Shown here: piece after piece, positions 26,733 through 35,855 of the stretch | How positions within the stretch are numbered: position 1 is the first letter of the stretch | Layout: each line of letters begins with the position of its first letter | Assembly: GCF_000147335.1 (NCBI RefSeq) | Contig: NC_014501.1 | Span: 744,001 to 808,000 of the forward strand | Origin: Gloeothece verrucosa PCC 7822 | GTDB lineage: Bacteria; Cyanobacteriota; Cyanobacteriia; Cyanobacteriales; Microcystaceae | Direction of reading: 5' to 3' | Length of the DNA: 64,000 nt | Made by a program: the position numbers and the translations under genes | The notes under the pieces: model-generated | Told to the model about the DNA's origin: nothing | Database searches by the model: none | Seen by the model: the letters and a program-made list of their open reading frames with translations, nothing else

Positions 26733-28419
26733 CATGAGAAGGGGTTAAAGTGGATTTGAGCCAATCACCCACTTCCTTGAGATTCTGCTTAAGCGGCTGC
26801 TGAACATTTAAAAACACTCGGGCACAGTTGCGACCCGGCAATCCAGAAATGGAGCCACCCGGGTGAGTACCGGCACCTGTTAGGAATAATCCCTCAATAG
26901 GGGTTTTATAATTGGCTATCTCGGGTAAGGGACGGAAAAAGACCATCTGTTCTAGGGTCATATCAATATGATAATGATTGCCATGATAGGCTCCCAGACG
27001 TTCTGACAATTCTGCTGGACTTTCTACCCGACGAGCAATAATGGCGTTTTTCACATTCGGCGCATACTCGGCCAATTTATCGATGACGCGGTCTGCTACT
27101 TTATTCTTCAATTCATCTGTCCAACCCGTTCCATGTAATCCCGTTCCTTGGGCATCGGCAAGTTGGTAAGGGGCAAAAAACTCAATCCACATGGTATGTT
27201 TACCAGCCGGTGCCATAGAGGGATCAAGCATCGTCGGCACAACAACATAGATAGAAGGGTTAGCATCCGGAATTCTGCCCAATTCTGGCAGGACGTGCGC
27301 CTCTTCTACATGATCTACCGAATCAGCAATCACCACTGAGCCAATTAAATATTCATCTTTGTGGTCATATCTTTCAAAGCGAGGCGCTTCGGAGAGGGCG
27401 CAGTCAATTTTGAGGATACTATCGTTATTGTTGACAATTCTACGTTCTACACGCTCCCGTAGTTTAGGGTCTGCCGCATCCAGTGCTGCCGGGTCAACCA
27501 TCTGAAGGAATAAACGTTGAGCATCTATATTAGAGATGACACCTTTTTTAGCTAAATATTCTTTGCCGCCTGCGGTTCTAACTCCTTCGGCTTGACCTTT
27601 ATCGTTAATCAAAACTCGCTCAACAATTTGGTCACAGAGGATAGTTCCCCCCTCACTATTGACTAAGTTCACTAACGCTTTAACCAGTGCGCCGGTTCCG
27701 CCACGAGGTCTAGCCATGCCGGGATGATGCCGCAACCCCATCATCATTGCACCAATGGCCAGGGTTTTTTGCGAAGGGGGAGCGCCTAATTCTGAGGCCA
27801 GTCTTGCTAAAGGTGCTTTCAAAAATTCCGAATCAAACCACTCATTAAGGCTATCTTTTGCACTACTGAGCATGGTTCTAATCAAGTCTAGGGTGGGATC
27901 AACACCGTGCATGACTGATAGTAGATCTTGAAGATTTTTAAAGTCATAATTGCCCATCATATCAACGACAGATTTGGGCGGTGAATTAAAGATGGGGGCA
28001 ATGCCTCTGATTAGGCGCTGCCAATAGTCCATGAATTCGGCATATTTTCGAGCATCTCGCTGGTTATAACGAGCAATTTCGTTACAGGTTTTTTCGATGG
28101 AACGATGACCTAAAAAGTATTTTCCATCCGGATGAGGACAAAATAGGACGGGATCACAGAAGAGATATTCCAATCCGTATTTATTTAATTCTAATTCTTC
28201 TACTACTGGACCGAGATGAATAAATTCATGATCGATAGCACAAAGGTTGAAATAAAACCCCGGCGCTTCTTTTGGTAAGGCTTCTTCAGTGGTGGCTGCC
28301 CCACCGGGAACTGATCGTTTTTCTAATAATAAGACCGAGTAGCCGGCTTTTAGGAGGTAAGCCGCACACACTAGACCGTTATGGCCCGCGCCTATAATAA
28401 TGACATCATAAGATTGCAT
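26728..28419 (-). CDS. crtO: Beta-carotene ketolase (CrtO type)
   Basis: FAD-dependent oxidoreductase adding 4-keto groups to beta-carotene, giving echinenone and canthaxanthin at the membrane. N-terminal dinucleotide-binding DVIIIGAGHNGLVCAAYL with the downstream Glu (LLLEKRSVPGG), middle MARPRGGTGALVKAL, and the C-terminal phytoene-desaturase-like FLTGAGTHPGGSISGLPG. Length (about 563 aa) and sequence match the CrtO rather than the CrtW ketolase class. I start at ATG 28419 (MQSYDV); a TTG at 28443 adds eight residues. Divergent from the carotenoid-binding protein at 28696, its probable partner. Confidence 0.9.
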   Translation of the reverse strand: MQSYDVIIIGAGHNGLVCAAYLLKAGYSVLLLEKRSVPGGAATTEEALPKEAPGFYFNLCAIDHEFIHLGPVVEELELNKYGLEYLFCDPVLFCPHPDGKYFLGHRSIEKTCNEIARYNQRDARKYAEFMDYWQRLIRGIAPIFNSPPKSVVDMMGNYDFKNLQDLLSVMHGVDPTLDLIRTMLSSAKDSLNEWFDSEFLKAPLARLASELGAPPSQKTLAIGAMMMGLRHHPGMARPRGGTGALVKALVNLVNSEGGTILCDQIVERVLINDKGQAEGVRTAGGKEYLAKKGVISNIDAQRLFLQMVDPAALDAADPKLRERVERRIVNNNDSILKIDCALSEAPRFERYDHKDEYLIGSVVIADSVDHVEEAHVLPELGRIPDANPSIYVVVPTMLDPSMAPAGKHTMWIEFFAPYQLADAQGTGLHGTGWTDELKNKVADRVIDKLAEYAPNVKNAIIARRVESPAELSERLGAYHGNHYHIDMTLEQMVFFRPLPEIANYKTPIEGLFLTGAGTHPGGSISGLPGRNCARVFLNVQQPLKQNLKEVGDWLKSTLTPSHG

Positions 28420-28695
28420 AATTGATGTTAAGTTTTTTGACAAGGATAATTATCCAATCATAATTAGTTTGTAAGCTGATTAATTCTCTCAAAGGGCAGA
28501 ATGATCCTCACTTACAATTGTTGAGCTTGGCTTTGAGAAATATGAATGATAACGCTGAATAATCTCAATTAAATCCTCTAAAAGTTGTAAGTTTTTTTAG
28601 CTGAGTAAAATTGCTAAATTCTTTCTCTCGTTAGGTGCTGTTGAAGGCAGATTATGGATGAATAAATATATCAAGTAGTAAAAAAATGTCAAGCT

Positions 28696-29226
28696 ATGAC
28701 TGGATTAACAGATACAAGCTCTAATATTCTCTCCAAGGAGACTCAAGCGATTTTTGAAGAGTATAATCAGTTAAATACTGATGATAAGTTGGCGTTGCTT
28801 TATTATATTTATGAAAAGATGGGAGACTCTATTACTCCCGCCGGAACTAATGCCATCAATGTAGATTTTCTTTCCTCGCTGATCGAAGATTTTTTACAGT
28901 TATCAGATAATGAACAATTAGAAATCATGCGGGATATTGTTAATGCTAAAGATAGCGAATATTCCCGTTATTATGGGGGTTTATCTCCCAACAATCAGTT
29001 ATTCGTCTGGTATGCTTGGGCTGAAGCTATGGGCGATACGGTAGTGGATATTCCGGGTAATTATAAAGCAACGGAAGCGGTTAATAATGCTCTCTCGAAA
29101 ATTGAAGGTCTCGACTTTGAGGCACAAATTTCTATTTTGCGGGAGATAGCCTCTAATATGGGTTACAGTGATGTGAAGAATTTCCCGACTCAAGATGATG
29201 CTAGACAGGTAACACCTAGTCTTTAA
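28696..29226 (+). CDS. OCP N-terminal-domain (helical carotenoid) protein
   Basis: 176 aa all-helical, aligning along its whole length with the carotenoid-binding domain of orange carotenoid protein. The carotenoid-stacking Tyr is Y39 and the Trp is W105 (SPNNQLFVWY); OCP Trp41 is Tyr36 here. TVLRN-like LREIASNMGY is kept. The C-terminal NTF2-like domain is absent, so it is a stand-alone HCP, a ketocarotenoid-binding quencher family. It is divergent from crtO, which makes the ligand. A C-terminal tail (PTQDDARQVTPSL) is extra. Clade within the HCPs is not assigned. Confidence 0.85.
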   Translation: MTGLTDTSSNILSKETQAIFEEYNQLNTDDKLALLYYIYEKMGDSITPAGTNAINVDFLSSLIEDFLQLSDNEQLEIMRDIVNAKDSEYSRYYGGLSPNNQLFVWYAWAEAMGDTVVDIPGNYKATEAVNNALSKIEGLDFEAQISILREIASNMGYSDVKNFPTQDDARQVTPSL

Positions 29227-29364
29227 TTTAGAAACGTCTCAGAATCAAGAAACGCCCCCAGGTAGCAAGTCTCATGTAGCCCGCGCAGGCGTTGCTCTGT
29301 TCGGTTGGCCCCAACCCTTGAGGGTTAGGGCTACAATAGGTCAGGGACGTAACAGGAATTTGCA
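29227..29364. other. Spacer before polA
   Basis: 138 bases with a GC-rich segment (GCCCGCGCAGGCG) and AACCCTTGAGGGTT palindrome-like element; no gene seen. Confidence 0.3.
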
Positions 29365-32265
29365 ATGACAGCAGACACAGCCGCTTTATTTCTCTTAATT
29401 GATGGTCACTCTTTAGCGTATCGGGCGTATCATGCCTTTGCCCACGCCAAAGCCGGACCGTTGCGTACCTCTACAGGAATTCCCACTAGCGTCTGTTTTG
29501 GCTTTCTCAACTCCTTGTTACAGGTGATCGAAACACAACAGCCACAGGGTGTGGTGATCGCATTTGATCGCAAAGAACCTTCATTTCGTCATCTACTTTA
29601 CCCTAATTATAAGGGTGATCGCAAAGAAACCCCAGAAGAGTTTATCCCTGACTTAGAAAACCTCAAACGCTTATTAAATGCTTTGAATTTGCAGATGGTT
29701 ACGGTTGCCGGCTACGAAGCGGATGATATTTTAGGCACTTTAGCCGAAAAAGCGGCTTCAAGCAACTATCGCGTTAAAATTGTCACCGGGGATCGAGATT
29801 TATTTCAACTGGTTGATCCCGAAAAACAGATCAGCGTTCTTTATGTAGAAAAAAATGCCCTCAAAGGAATTGCGGCTCATGGATATACAGAAGTCGATCC
29901 CAAGGTGGTAGAAGAAAAATTAGGCGTAAAACCTAACCAAGTAGTAGATTTTAAAGCCTTATGTGGGGATAAATCTGATAGCATTCCCGGAATTTTAGGG
30001 ATCGGCGAAAAAACCGCCGCGACGCTGCTAAAAGAATATGGGTCTTTAGAAGGTATTTATCAAAATCTAGATCAGATCAAAGGAGCCGTTAAAAAGAAAC
30101 TCGAAGCCGGTAAAGAAGATGCCCAACAGTCTCGAGTTTTAGCACAGTTGGCTTTAGATGTTCCCACTGATATTGATTTAGAAAAATGTCAATTAAAAGG
30201 ATTTGATATTAATACCATTCGCCCACTTTTGGAAAAATTAGAACTGAAGAAATTTTTACAAAATATCAACCGTTTACAAGAGAAATTTGGCGGAACAGTT
30301 CACCCCACAACTGATATTAATGAACCTCAACAACTTTCTCTATTTGCAACGCCTGTAAGCGAAAATATTAAAGAAGTAGAAAAAACTGAGCCGGTTGCTG
30401 AGGTGAGTTCCATTGAGCCGCAAATTATTGACACTTCAGAAAAACTCGCCAAGTTAATCAATATTTTAGAACAACATACAGATACTCATCAACCGGTGAC
30501 TTGGGATACAGAAACCACATCCCTTGATCCGATAGAAGCCACTTTAGTAGGCATAGGTTGCTGTTGGGGGCATCAATCTACAGATGTTGCTTATATTCCT
30601 TTAAATCATACTGAAGGCGAACAATTACCACAAACAGAAGTTTTAGCGGCTTTACGTTCTATTTTAGAAAGTGATCAATATCCTAAAGCCTTTCAGAATA
30701 CTAAATTTGACAGAATTGTTTTACTTCATCAGGGAATACAATTAGCTGGTGTGGTTTTTGATACGATGTTAGCTAGTTATGTCCTACGTCCTGAAGACAG
30801 TCATAAACTGAGTGATTTATGCCATCGTTATCTAGAGAATATTAAATCGTTAAACTATAAAGACTTAGAGATTCCCAAAACTCAAACCATTGCTAATTTA
30901 GATATTAGTCGAGTGGCTCATTATTGTGGGATGGATGCTTATGCTACCTTTAAATTAGTCCCTAAACTCCTAGCAGAACTTGAAAAAGCTCCCGACTTAT
31001 ACAATTTATTAATCAAGGTTGAGCAACCTTTAGAGCCTGTATTAGCCGAAATGGAAAATACAGGAGTGCGGATTGATAGCCAATATTTGAAAGCGTTTTC
31101 TCAAAAATTAGAGCAAGATTTAGCCATCTTTGAAAAGAAAGCTTATGAAGCGGCAGGAGAAAGCTTTAATTTAGGTTCTCCTAAACAATTGAGTTATATT
31201 TTGTTTGATAAATTAAAATTAAGTAAAAGCAAATCTCGGAAAATAAAAACCGGTTACTCAACCGATCATGCGACCTTAGAAAAATTACAAGGAGAAGACC
31301 GCATTATTGATTATATCCTCGAACATCGAACCCTAGCTAAACTTAAATCTACTTATGTTGATGCTTTACCTGCTTTAGTTCATCCTAAAACCGGGCGAGT
31401 TCATACGGATTTTAATCAAACGGTGACCACCACAGGAAGGTTATCTTCTTCTAATCCCAATTTGCAAAATATACCCATTAAAACCGAATTTTCTCGCCAA
31501 ATCAGACAAGCCTTTATTCCCGAAGAAGGATGGCTATTAGTTTCAGCCGATTACTCTCAAATTGAATTAAGAATTTTAGCTCATTTAACTCAAGAACCCC
31601 TTTTAGTAGAAGCCTATCAAAATTATCAAGATGTGCATCGAGTAACAGCGCAATTGTTATTTGATAAAGCTAATATTACTTCTGAAGAACGGAGTATCGG
31701 CAAAACCATTAACTTTGGCGTAATTTATGGGATGGGAGCGCAAAGATTTGCTAGAGCATTTGGGTTAAGTGTGCAAGAAGGAAAAGAATTTATTGAGAAA
31801 TATCATCAAAAATATGCGCGAGTATTTGAGTATTTAGAAAGGGTAAAAAAAGAAGCGATCGCCAAGGGTTTTGTCACAACGATTTTAGGAAGACGACGCT
31901 ATTTTGAATTTTTTGATGATAAGTTAAATCGGTTACGAGGTGAAAAGCCTGAAAACTTGGATTTAAAAAAACTGGAGTTAAATTTTTCTGATGCTCAATT
32001 ATTAAGGGCTGCGGCTAATGCTCCGATTCAAGGCTCAAGTGCTGATATTATTAAAATAGCAATGGTACAACTCCAGGAAATTTTACAGCAGTATCAAGCG
32101 AGATTGTTGTTACAAGTGCATGATGAATTAGTGTTTGAAGTGCCGCCGCATGAATGGGAAGAGTTAGAAGTTAAAATTAAAAATACAATGGAAAATGCTG
32201 TTAATTTAACTGTTCCTTTGGTAGTTGAGATTCGTTCGGGTAAAAATTGGATGGAAGCGAAATAA
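29365..32265 (+). CDS. polA: DNA polymerase I
   Basis: 966 aa. Residues 1-290 are the 5'-3' flap exonuclease (IDGHSLAYRAYHAF, YEADDILGTLA, GDRDLFQLV). About 360-560 is the 3'-5' proofreading exonuclease with intact WDTETTSLDP (near 380), so proofreading is probably active. The rest is the polymerase: motif A DYSQIELRIL (about 728), motif B KTINFGVIYGMG, motif C VHDELVFEVP (about 917). Fills gaps in replication and repair and removes RNA primers. Length is at the long end but typical for cyanobacteria. One HIP1 site lies inside (31855). Confidence 0.97.
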   Translation: MTADTAALFLLIDGHSLAYRAYHAFAHAKAGPLRTSTGIPTSVCFGFLNSLLQVIETQQPQGVVIAFDRKEPSFRHLLYPNYKGDRKETPEEFIPDLENLKRLLNALNLQMVTVAGYEADDILGTLAEKAASSNYRVKIVTGDRDLFQLVDPEKQISVLYVEKNALKGIAAHGYTEVDPKVVEEKLGVKPNQVVDFKALCGDKSDSIPGILGIGEKTAATLLKEYGSLEGIYQNLDQIKGAVKKKLEAGKEDAQQSRVLAQLALDVPTDIDLEKCQLKGFDINTIRPLLEKLELKKFLQNINRLQEKFGGTVHPTTDINEPQQLSLFATPVSENIKEVEKTEPVAEVSSIEPQIIDTSEKLAKLINILEQHTDTHQPVTWDTETTSLDPIEATLVGIGCCWGHQSTDVAYIPLNHTEGEQLPQTEVLAALRSILESDQYPKAFQNTKFDRIVLLHQGIQLAGVVFDTMLASYVLRPEDSHKLSDLCHRYLENIKSLNYKDLEIPKTQTIANLDISRVAHYCGMDAYATFKLVPKLLAELEKAPDLYNLLIKVEQPLEPVLAEMENTGVRIDSQYLKAFSQKLEQDLAIFEKKAYEAAGESFNLGSPKQLSYILFDKLKLSKSKSRKIKTGYSTDHATLEKLQGEDRIIDYILEHRTLAKLKSTYVDALPALVHPKTGRVHTDFNQTVTTTGRLSSSNPNLQNIPIKTEFSRQIRQAFIPEEGWLLVSADYSQIELRILAHLTQEPLLVEAYQNYQDVHRVTAQLLFDKANITSEERSIGKTINFGVIYGMGAQRFARAFGLSVQEGKEFIEKYHQKYARVFEYLERVKKEAIAKGFVTTILGRRRYFEFFDDKLNRLRGEKPENLDLKKLELNFSDAQLLRAAANAPIQGSSADIIKIAMVQLQEILQQYQARLLLQVHDELVFEVPPHEWEELEVKIKNTMENAVNLTVPLVVEIRSGKNWMEAK

Positions 32266-32355
32266 GTTAGGGTGTAGGGGTTAGGGAACATTTTACAGTC
32301 AACCTCACGCTAGGATTTTAAATTAACGTCCTAAGCTTGGCTTCGACTGCTATGA

Positions 32356-33114
32356 TTAAGAATAAGCCATAAAAACAAAATCTTTAGTTTTATTAAAACT
32401 AAGACAAAATTCTTCTTTTGAGAATGAATGTTTATTTTCAAGCCAGCGTTTCATGGTTGAAACTTGTAGTTCGCATTCATTTTTTAAAAAATTAAAGATC
32501 TTTTCAGGAGTAACGTTGTAGTATGGTGCGGATTTTTTGCCAGATTCAAAGACAATTGTCGGCCGATTTCGTTTGAGAGTTTCTATACCTCCCTGAAAAG
32601 CAAGGTATTCTGCACCTTCTACATCAATTTTGATAAATGAAATAGAAACGTTTGATGGAATAATATTATCTAACTTTTCAGTGCGAACAAGAATTTTTTC
32701 AATTTTAGCGTCTTCAGGAAGAAAATTTCGCTTCCGTAGTCCACTATAAGCCGGATCGTTAGTTACTAAGTTAAACTCTACTTCTTTTGATTCATCGCTT
32801 AAAGCCAACTCATACACACGAGTTTGAGGAAAGTTAGTTTGTAAAAAATTAGCCAGATGAGGAATGGGTTCAAAGGCAAAATGGGTTGCGTTAGGAGCTA
32901 AATCAATCATGTGTTTGAGAATGGTTCCTGTATGGGCACCAATATCAACACAAACAGAATCATTTTTCAGACAACGTCGCATAACCTCAACTATCTGTCG
33001 ATCATAAAGTTCATTTTTGCCATGTGGACTAAAATTTCGATAAATTTTTTTAGCTAAGGGACTTAAGGGAGATTTTTTGATGATTGATTTCAGCCGATTT
33101 ATAGGTTTATACAT
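32356..33114 (-). CDS. FkbM-family methyltransferase
   Basis: 252 aa SAM-dependent O-methyltransferase. SAM site VDIGAHTGTILKHM (about 58), FAFEPIPHLANFL (acidic ribose loop), and the family-defining IKIDVEGAEYLAFQGG (about 167). These act on sugars and polyketides, often in polysaccharide decoration; exopolysaccharide genes lie 5 kb away, but they are not in an operon. The 278-base upstream spacer holds no gene I can see. Confidence 0.88.
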   Translation of the reverse strand: MYKPINRLKSIIKKSPLSPLAKKIYRNFSPHGKNELYDRQIVEVMRRCLKNDSVCVDIGAHTGTILKHMIDLAPNATHFAFEPIPHLANFLQTNFPQTRVYELALSDESKEVEFNLVTNDPAYSGLRKRNFLPEDAKIEKILVRTEKLDNIIPSNVSISFIKIDVEGAEYLAFQGGIETLKRNRPTIVFESGKKSAPYYNVTPEKIFNFLKNECELQVSTMKRWLENKHSFSKEEFCLSFNKTKDFVFMAYS

Positions 33115-33392
33115 AATTTAAACTCCAAATTATTTGAAAGCTAAATTTTAAATTTGACATTATCACGCTATAATATAAATAGCAAGAGTAGCAATATTGT
33201 CTAAATGATAATTAATCAGAGAGAAGTGCTTATTACCTCTTGATTAATGACAAAAATTAAAACAAGGAAAAATATTTTTTCTTTTTTCCCTTCTCCTTGA
33301 GCATGAGAGGTCTTAACTTCTAAATAACAATCAATTATCAATAGAAAATTATACATTGAGCAAGGTTATTGTTAAAAACCGAGCAATTATGC

Positions 33393-34442
33393 TTAACGAA
33401 GACTAACAAAACCCGATTTATTAATCAACTCTTGACCTTCCTTCGTGAGTAATAAATTAGCATAAGCCCTGCCGGCCTGTTCATCAATGGATTTATCCCC
33501 TTTAACAATGACAAATAAGCGGCGAGTAATGGGGTACTCACCACTTTTAATTAATTTGTTATTAACTTGGTTGCGTTTAGCCGGACAGTGGGATAAAGGG
33601 ATAAAAGGTTCTTGATAAGGAGTCTTCCATTCTCCCAATTTTTGTCCTATAGGTAAAGCTTTAACGCCGCACTGAGGAACAATTTCTGGTGCAGAAGCAT
33701 AATAAATGCCTCCCGGATTTTTTGATAATTTTTGCAAGCCTGTAGAGGTGTCACTCACTAATACCAAGTTGTTTGTAAAGGCTTCTCTTTCTAAAATATT
33801 TTGCACAAAAAACTCAACAGTTCCACTGTCTTTTTCAAGACGAGAATAGGGAGTAATGGGAAGATCGGGGCCGCCTACTTGACTCCAATTGATAATTTTG
33901 CCAGTGTAAATATCTTTCAATTGGGATATGGTTAAACCGGGAATATTCAGAGTCGGATGCACCGCAATAGCAATAGCATCAATAGCAACAGGAATCTCTT
34001 CAAAATTGAATCCTTGATTTTTGGCTTGTTGATATTCGGCGGCTATCAGAGGGCGAGATGACAAAGCAAAAGATAACTGATTCTCGAGCAACATTTTAAT
34101 TCCGGTTCCCGAACCCGGTTTGCCATTAACCGGATTAGTGTAACGCAGTATAAATTGAGGAAAAAGGATTTGAAGAAACGGATTTACAGCCGCTTGAATC
34201 GGAACCCAAGAGGTACTTCCGCCATAATTAAACAATCCTTGTGGAACATTTTTAACGTCATTCAAGCGTTCCACAGTCGTTAAAGCGAAATCAGAAGATA
34301 ATGGGGGTACTGCTGGCTCAATACTTTTTTTTTCTGCTATTCCTCCCATTAATGAGAGAATAAGCCAGGAAATAGCTCCAAAAAATCCGGCTGCTACCAG
34401 TAGCCCGAGTAGCACCAGGATAGTTGTGTTTTTCTTAACCAT
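33393..34442 (-). CDS. Membrane-anchored PstS-like phosphate-binding protein
   Basis: 349 aa. An uncleaved or signal-like N-terminal helix (ILVLLGLLVAAGFFGAI), then a class II periplasmic-binding fold: YGGSTSWVPIQAAVNPFL, the PBP turn GSGTGIKMLLENQLSFALSSR, DAIAIAVHPTLNIPGLT, INWSQVGGPDLPITPYSR with SGTVEFF. This is the PstS/phosphate ABC substrate-binding family. No permease or ATPase genes are nearby; instead it follows a GTPase-TPR gene by 22 bases. It may be a sensor subunit rather than a transporter part. Confidence 0.8.
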   Translation of the reverse strand: MVKKNTTILVLLGLLVAAGFFGAISWLILSLMGGIAEKKSIEPAVPPLSSDFALTTVERLNDVKNVPQGLFNYGGSTSWVPIQAAVNPFLQILFPQFILRYTNPVNGKPGSGTGIKMLLENQLSFALSSRPLIAAEYQQAKNQGFNFEEIPVAIDAIAIAVHPTLNIPGLTISQLKDIYTGKIINWSQVGGPDLPITPYSRLEKDSGTVEFFVQNILEREAFTNNLVLVSDTSTGLQKLSKNPGGIYYASAPEIVPQCGVKALPIGQKLGEWKTPYQEPFIPLSHCPAKRNQVNNKLIKSGEYPITRRLFVIVKGDKSIDEQAGRAYANLLLTKEGQELINKSGFVSLR

Positions 34443-34464
34443 AATGAGGTTTTGGCTTAACGAG

Positions 34465-35790
34465 TTATTTACTATTCATATAAATATCATGAATTTTCTG
34501 TTTTAAATCCGTTGAGGGTGCGACTTGTTCAGCCTGTTTAAATAACTGCTGTGCTGTCTGATGATCTCCTGATTCCTTGCGGATTAGACCTTTCCCCATT
34601 AAGGCTTTAAAGTTATTTTGATCTTGAGCTAAAATTCGATCATAGATAGCTTCTGCTTTAGGCTTTGCTTGAGTCAGTTCATATAACTGAGCTAAATTGA
34701 ACTGCCATTGTAAATCTTGAGGTTTTTTGTCCACAATTTTTTCTAAAATAATAATGGCTTGCTCTAATTCTCCGAGTTGTAAATATCGATTGGCTAAAGC
34801 CACTAAAGCATCAAAATCATCAGGGTTTTTGTTTAAAGTTTGTAAATACTGTTGAATTTCGGAATCTGATGATTGGGCTTGTTGCTTGGCTGGCGACATC
34901 AAACCAAACCCGAATAATAAACCCGCAGTTAATGCTAATAAACCGACACTAGCGGCAATGACCCAAACCAGAGAGCGCTTAGCTAAAGACCTAACCCGTT
35001 GAGGTCCCATAACATCTGGCTTTAAGGCATTTTCTAAAGATTTATCTGACTTGCTTTTGAGTAATTCGCCAATTAACCACAAAAAAACATCAGAGGCTCC
35101 CCGGGTTTTGAGTTGAAAAGTCCCTTGTTCTGAAACAATCGGGATGCCTGAGTAAAATCGTTGATAATGAGCCTGAACAGACTCTAAGGCTTTATTTAAC
35201 GGTTGTAAATACTGTTCAATTTGCAAGCGCCCGATGGGTCCGGCATCAATGCGATCACATTGAGTAAAGATCAGAGCAAAGTTATATTCAATCTCGGCAG
35301 GGTTGACTAAAGAGGCAATGGCAAAAATCTGTTTGATAATCGCCTGAAATTCTTGCCGATAATTAGGGTCGTTGAGTAAGCGAAAAGCATTGATAAACAC
35401 ACAACAGCTATGAGAAGCTAAAACCATCTCTTGAAAATCAGGATTATCAAAGGTAGCACACTCACCAGGAATATCCCACCAGAGAAACTGACAAAGGGTT
35501 TTTGTTTTACCGAAACGAGTCTGTTGTTTAACGGCAAAGTTAAAGTCAGTAATCTTCATCGTCGGCGGTGGATATTCTCCAGTTTGGGCAATATAGCCAA
35601 GAATAGCTTCTAGATTATTCTGATCCTGGGCTTCAAGACATTCAAACCAAACAGAAGAAGAAGGTTTAGTGGATTGATAGCTTTTTAAGTTTGTGTAGCT
35701 GCCAGCTAAAAAAACCGTCTTGCCTACTCCCCGTTGTCCAAGACTTAACAATCTGTAAATAGGTAGCTCTTTGCTAGATAATGATGTCAT
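34465..35790 (-). CDS. P-loop GTPase fused to a membrane helix and TPRs
   Basis: 441 aa. Residues 18-25 GQRGVGKT are the P-loop; WWDIPGE (about 125) is the switch/Walker B; TQCDRID is the base-specificity loop, close to NKxD. This places it in the small bacterial GTPase group. A membrane helix (VIAASVGLLALTAGLLFGFG, about 280-300) separates the cytosolic GTPase from about three TPR units (LGELEQAIIILEKIVD onward) facing the other side. Probably a regulatory or assembly GTPase, co-transcribed with the PstS-like gene. Divergent from amt across 65 bases. Confidence 0.75.
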   Translation of the reverse strand: MTSLSSKELPIYRLLSLGQRGVGKTVFLAGSYTNLKSYQSTKPSSSVWFECLEAQDQNNLEAILGYIAQTGEYPPPTMKITDFNFAVKQQTRFGKTKTLCQFLWWDIPGECATFDNPDFQEMVLASHSCCVFINAFRLLNDPNYRQEFQAIIKQIFAIASLVNPAEIEYNFALIFTQCDRIDAGPIGRLQIEQYLQPLNKALESVQAHYQRFYSGIPIVSEQGTFQLKTRGASDVFLWLIGELLKSKSDKSLENALKPDVMGPQRVRSLAKRSLVWVIAASVGLLALTAGLLFGFGLMSPAKQQAQSSDSEIQQYLQTLNKNPDDFDALVALANRYLQLGELEQAIIILEKIVDKKPQDLQWQFNLAQLYELTQAKPKAEAIYDRILAQDQNNFKALMGKGLIRKESGDHQTAQQLFKQAEQVAPSTDLKQKIHDIYMNSK

Positions 35791-35855
35791 ATTGGATAAG
35801 TATCATTTAAATAGTCCTTGTATAGATCTAACCTATCTCTAATATTCTGACACTA

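Noticed and set aside
35791..35855. NtcA site upstream of amt
   Set aside because: Only poor partial matches to GTAN8TAC; a claim would be guesswork.
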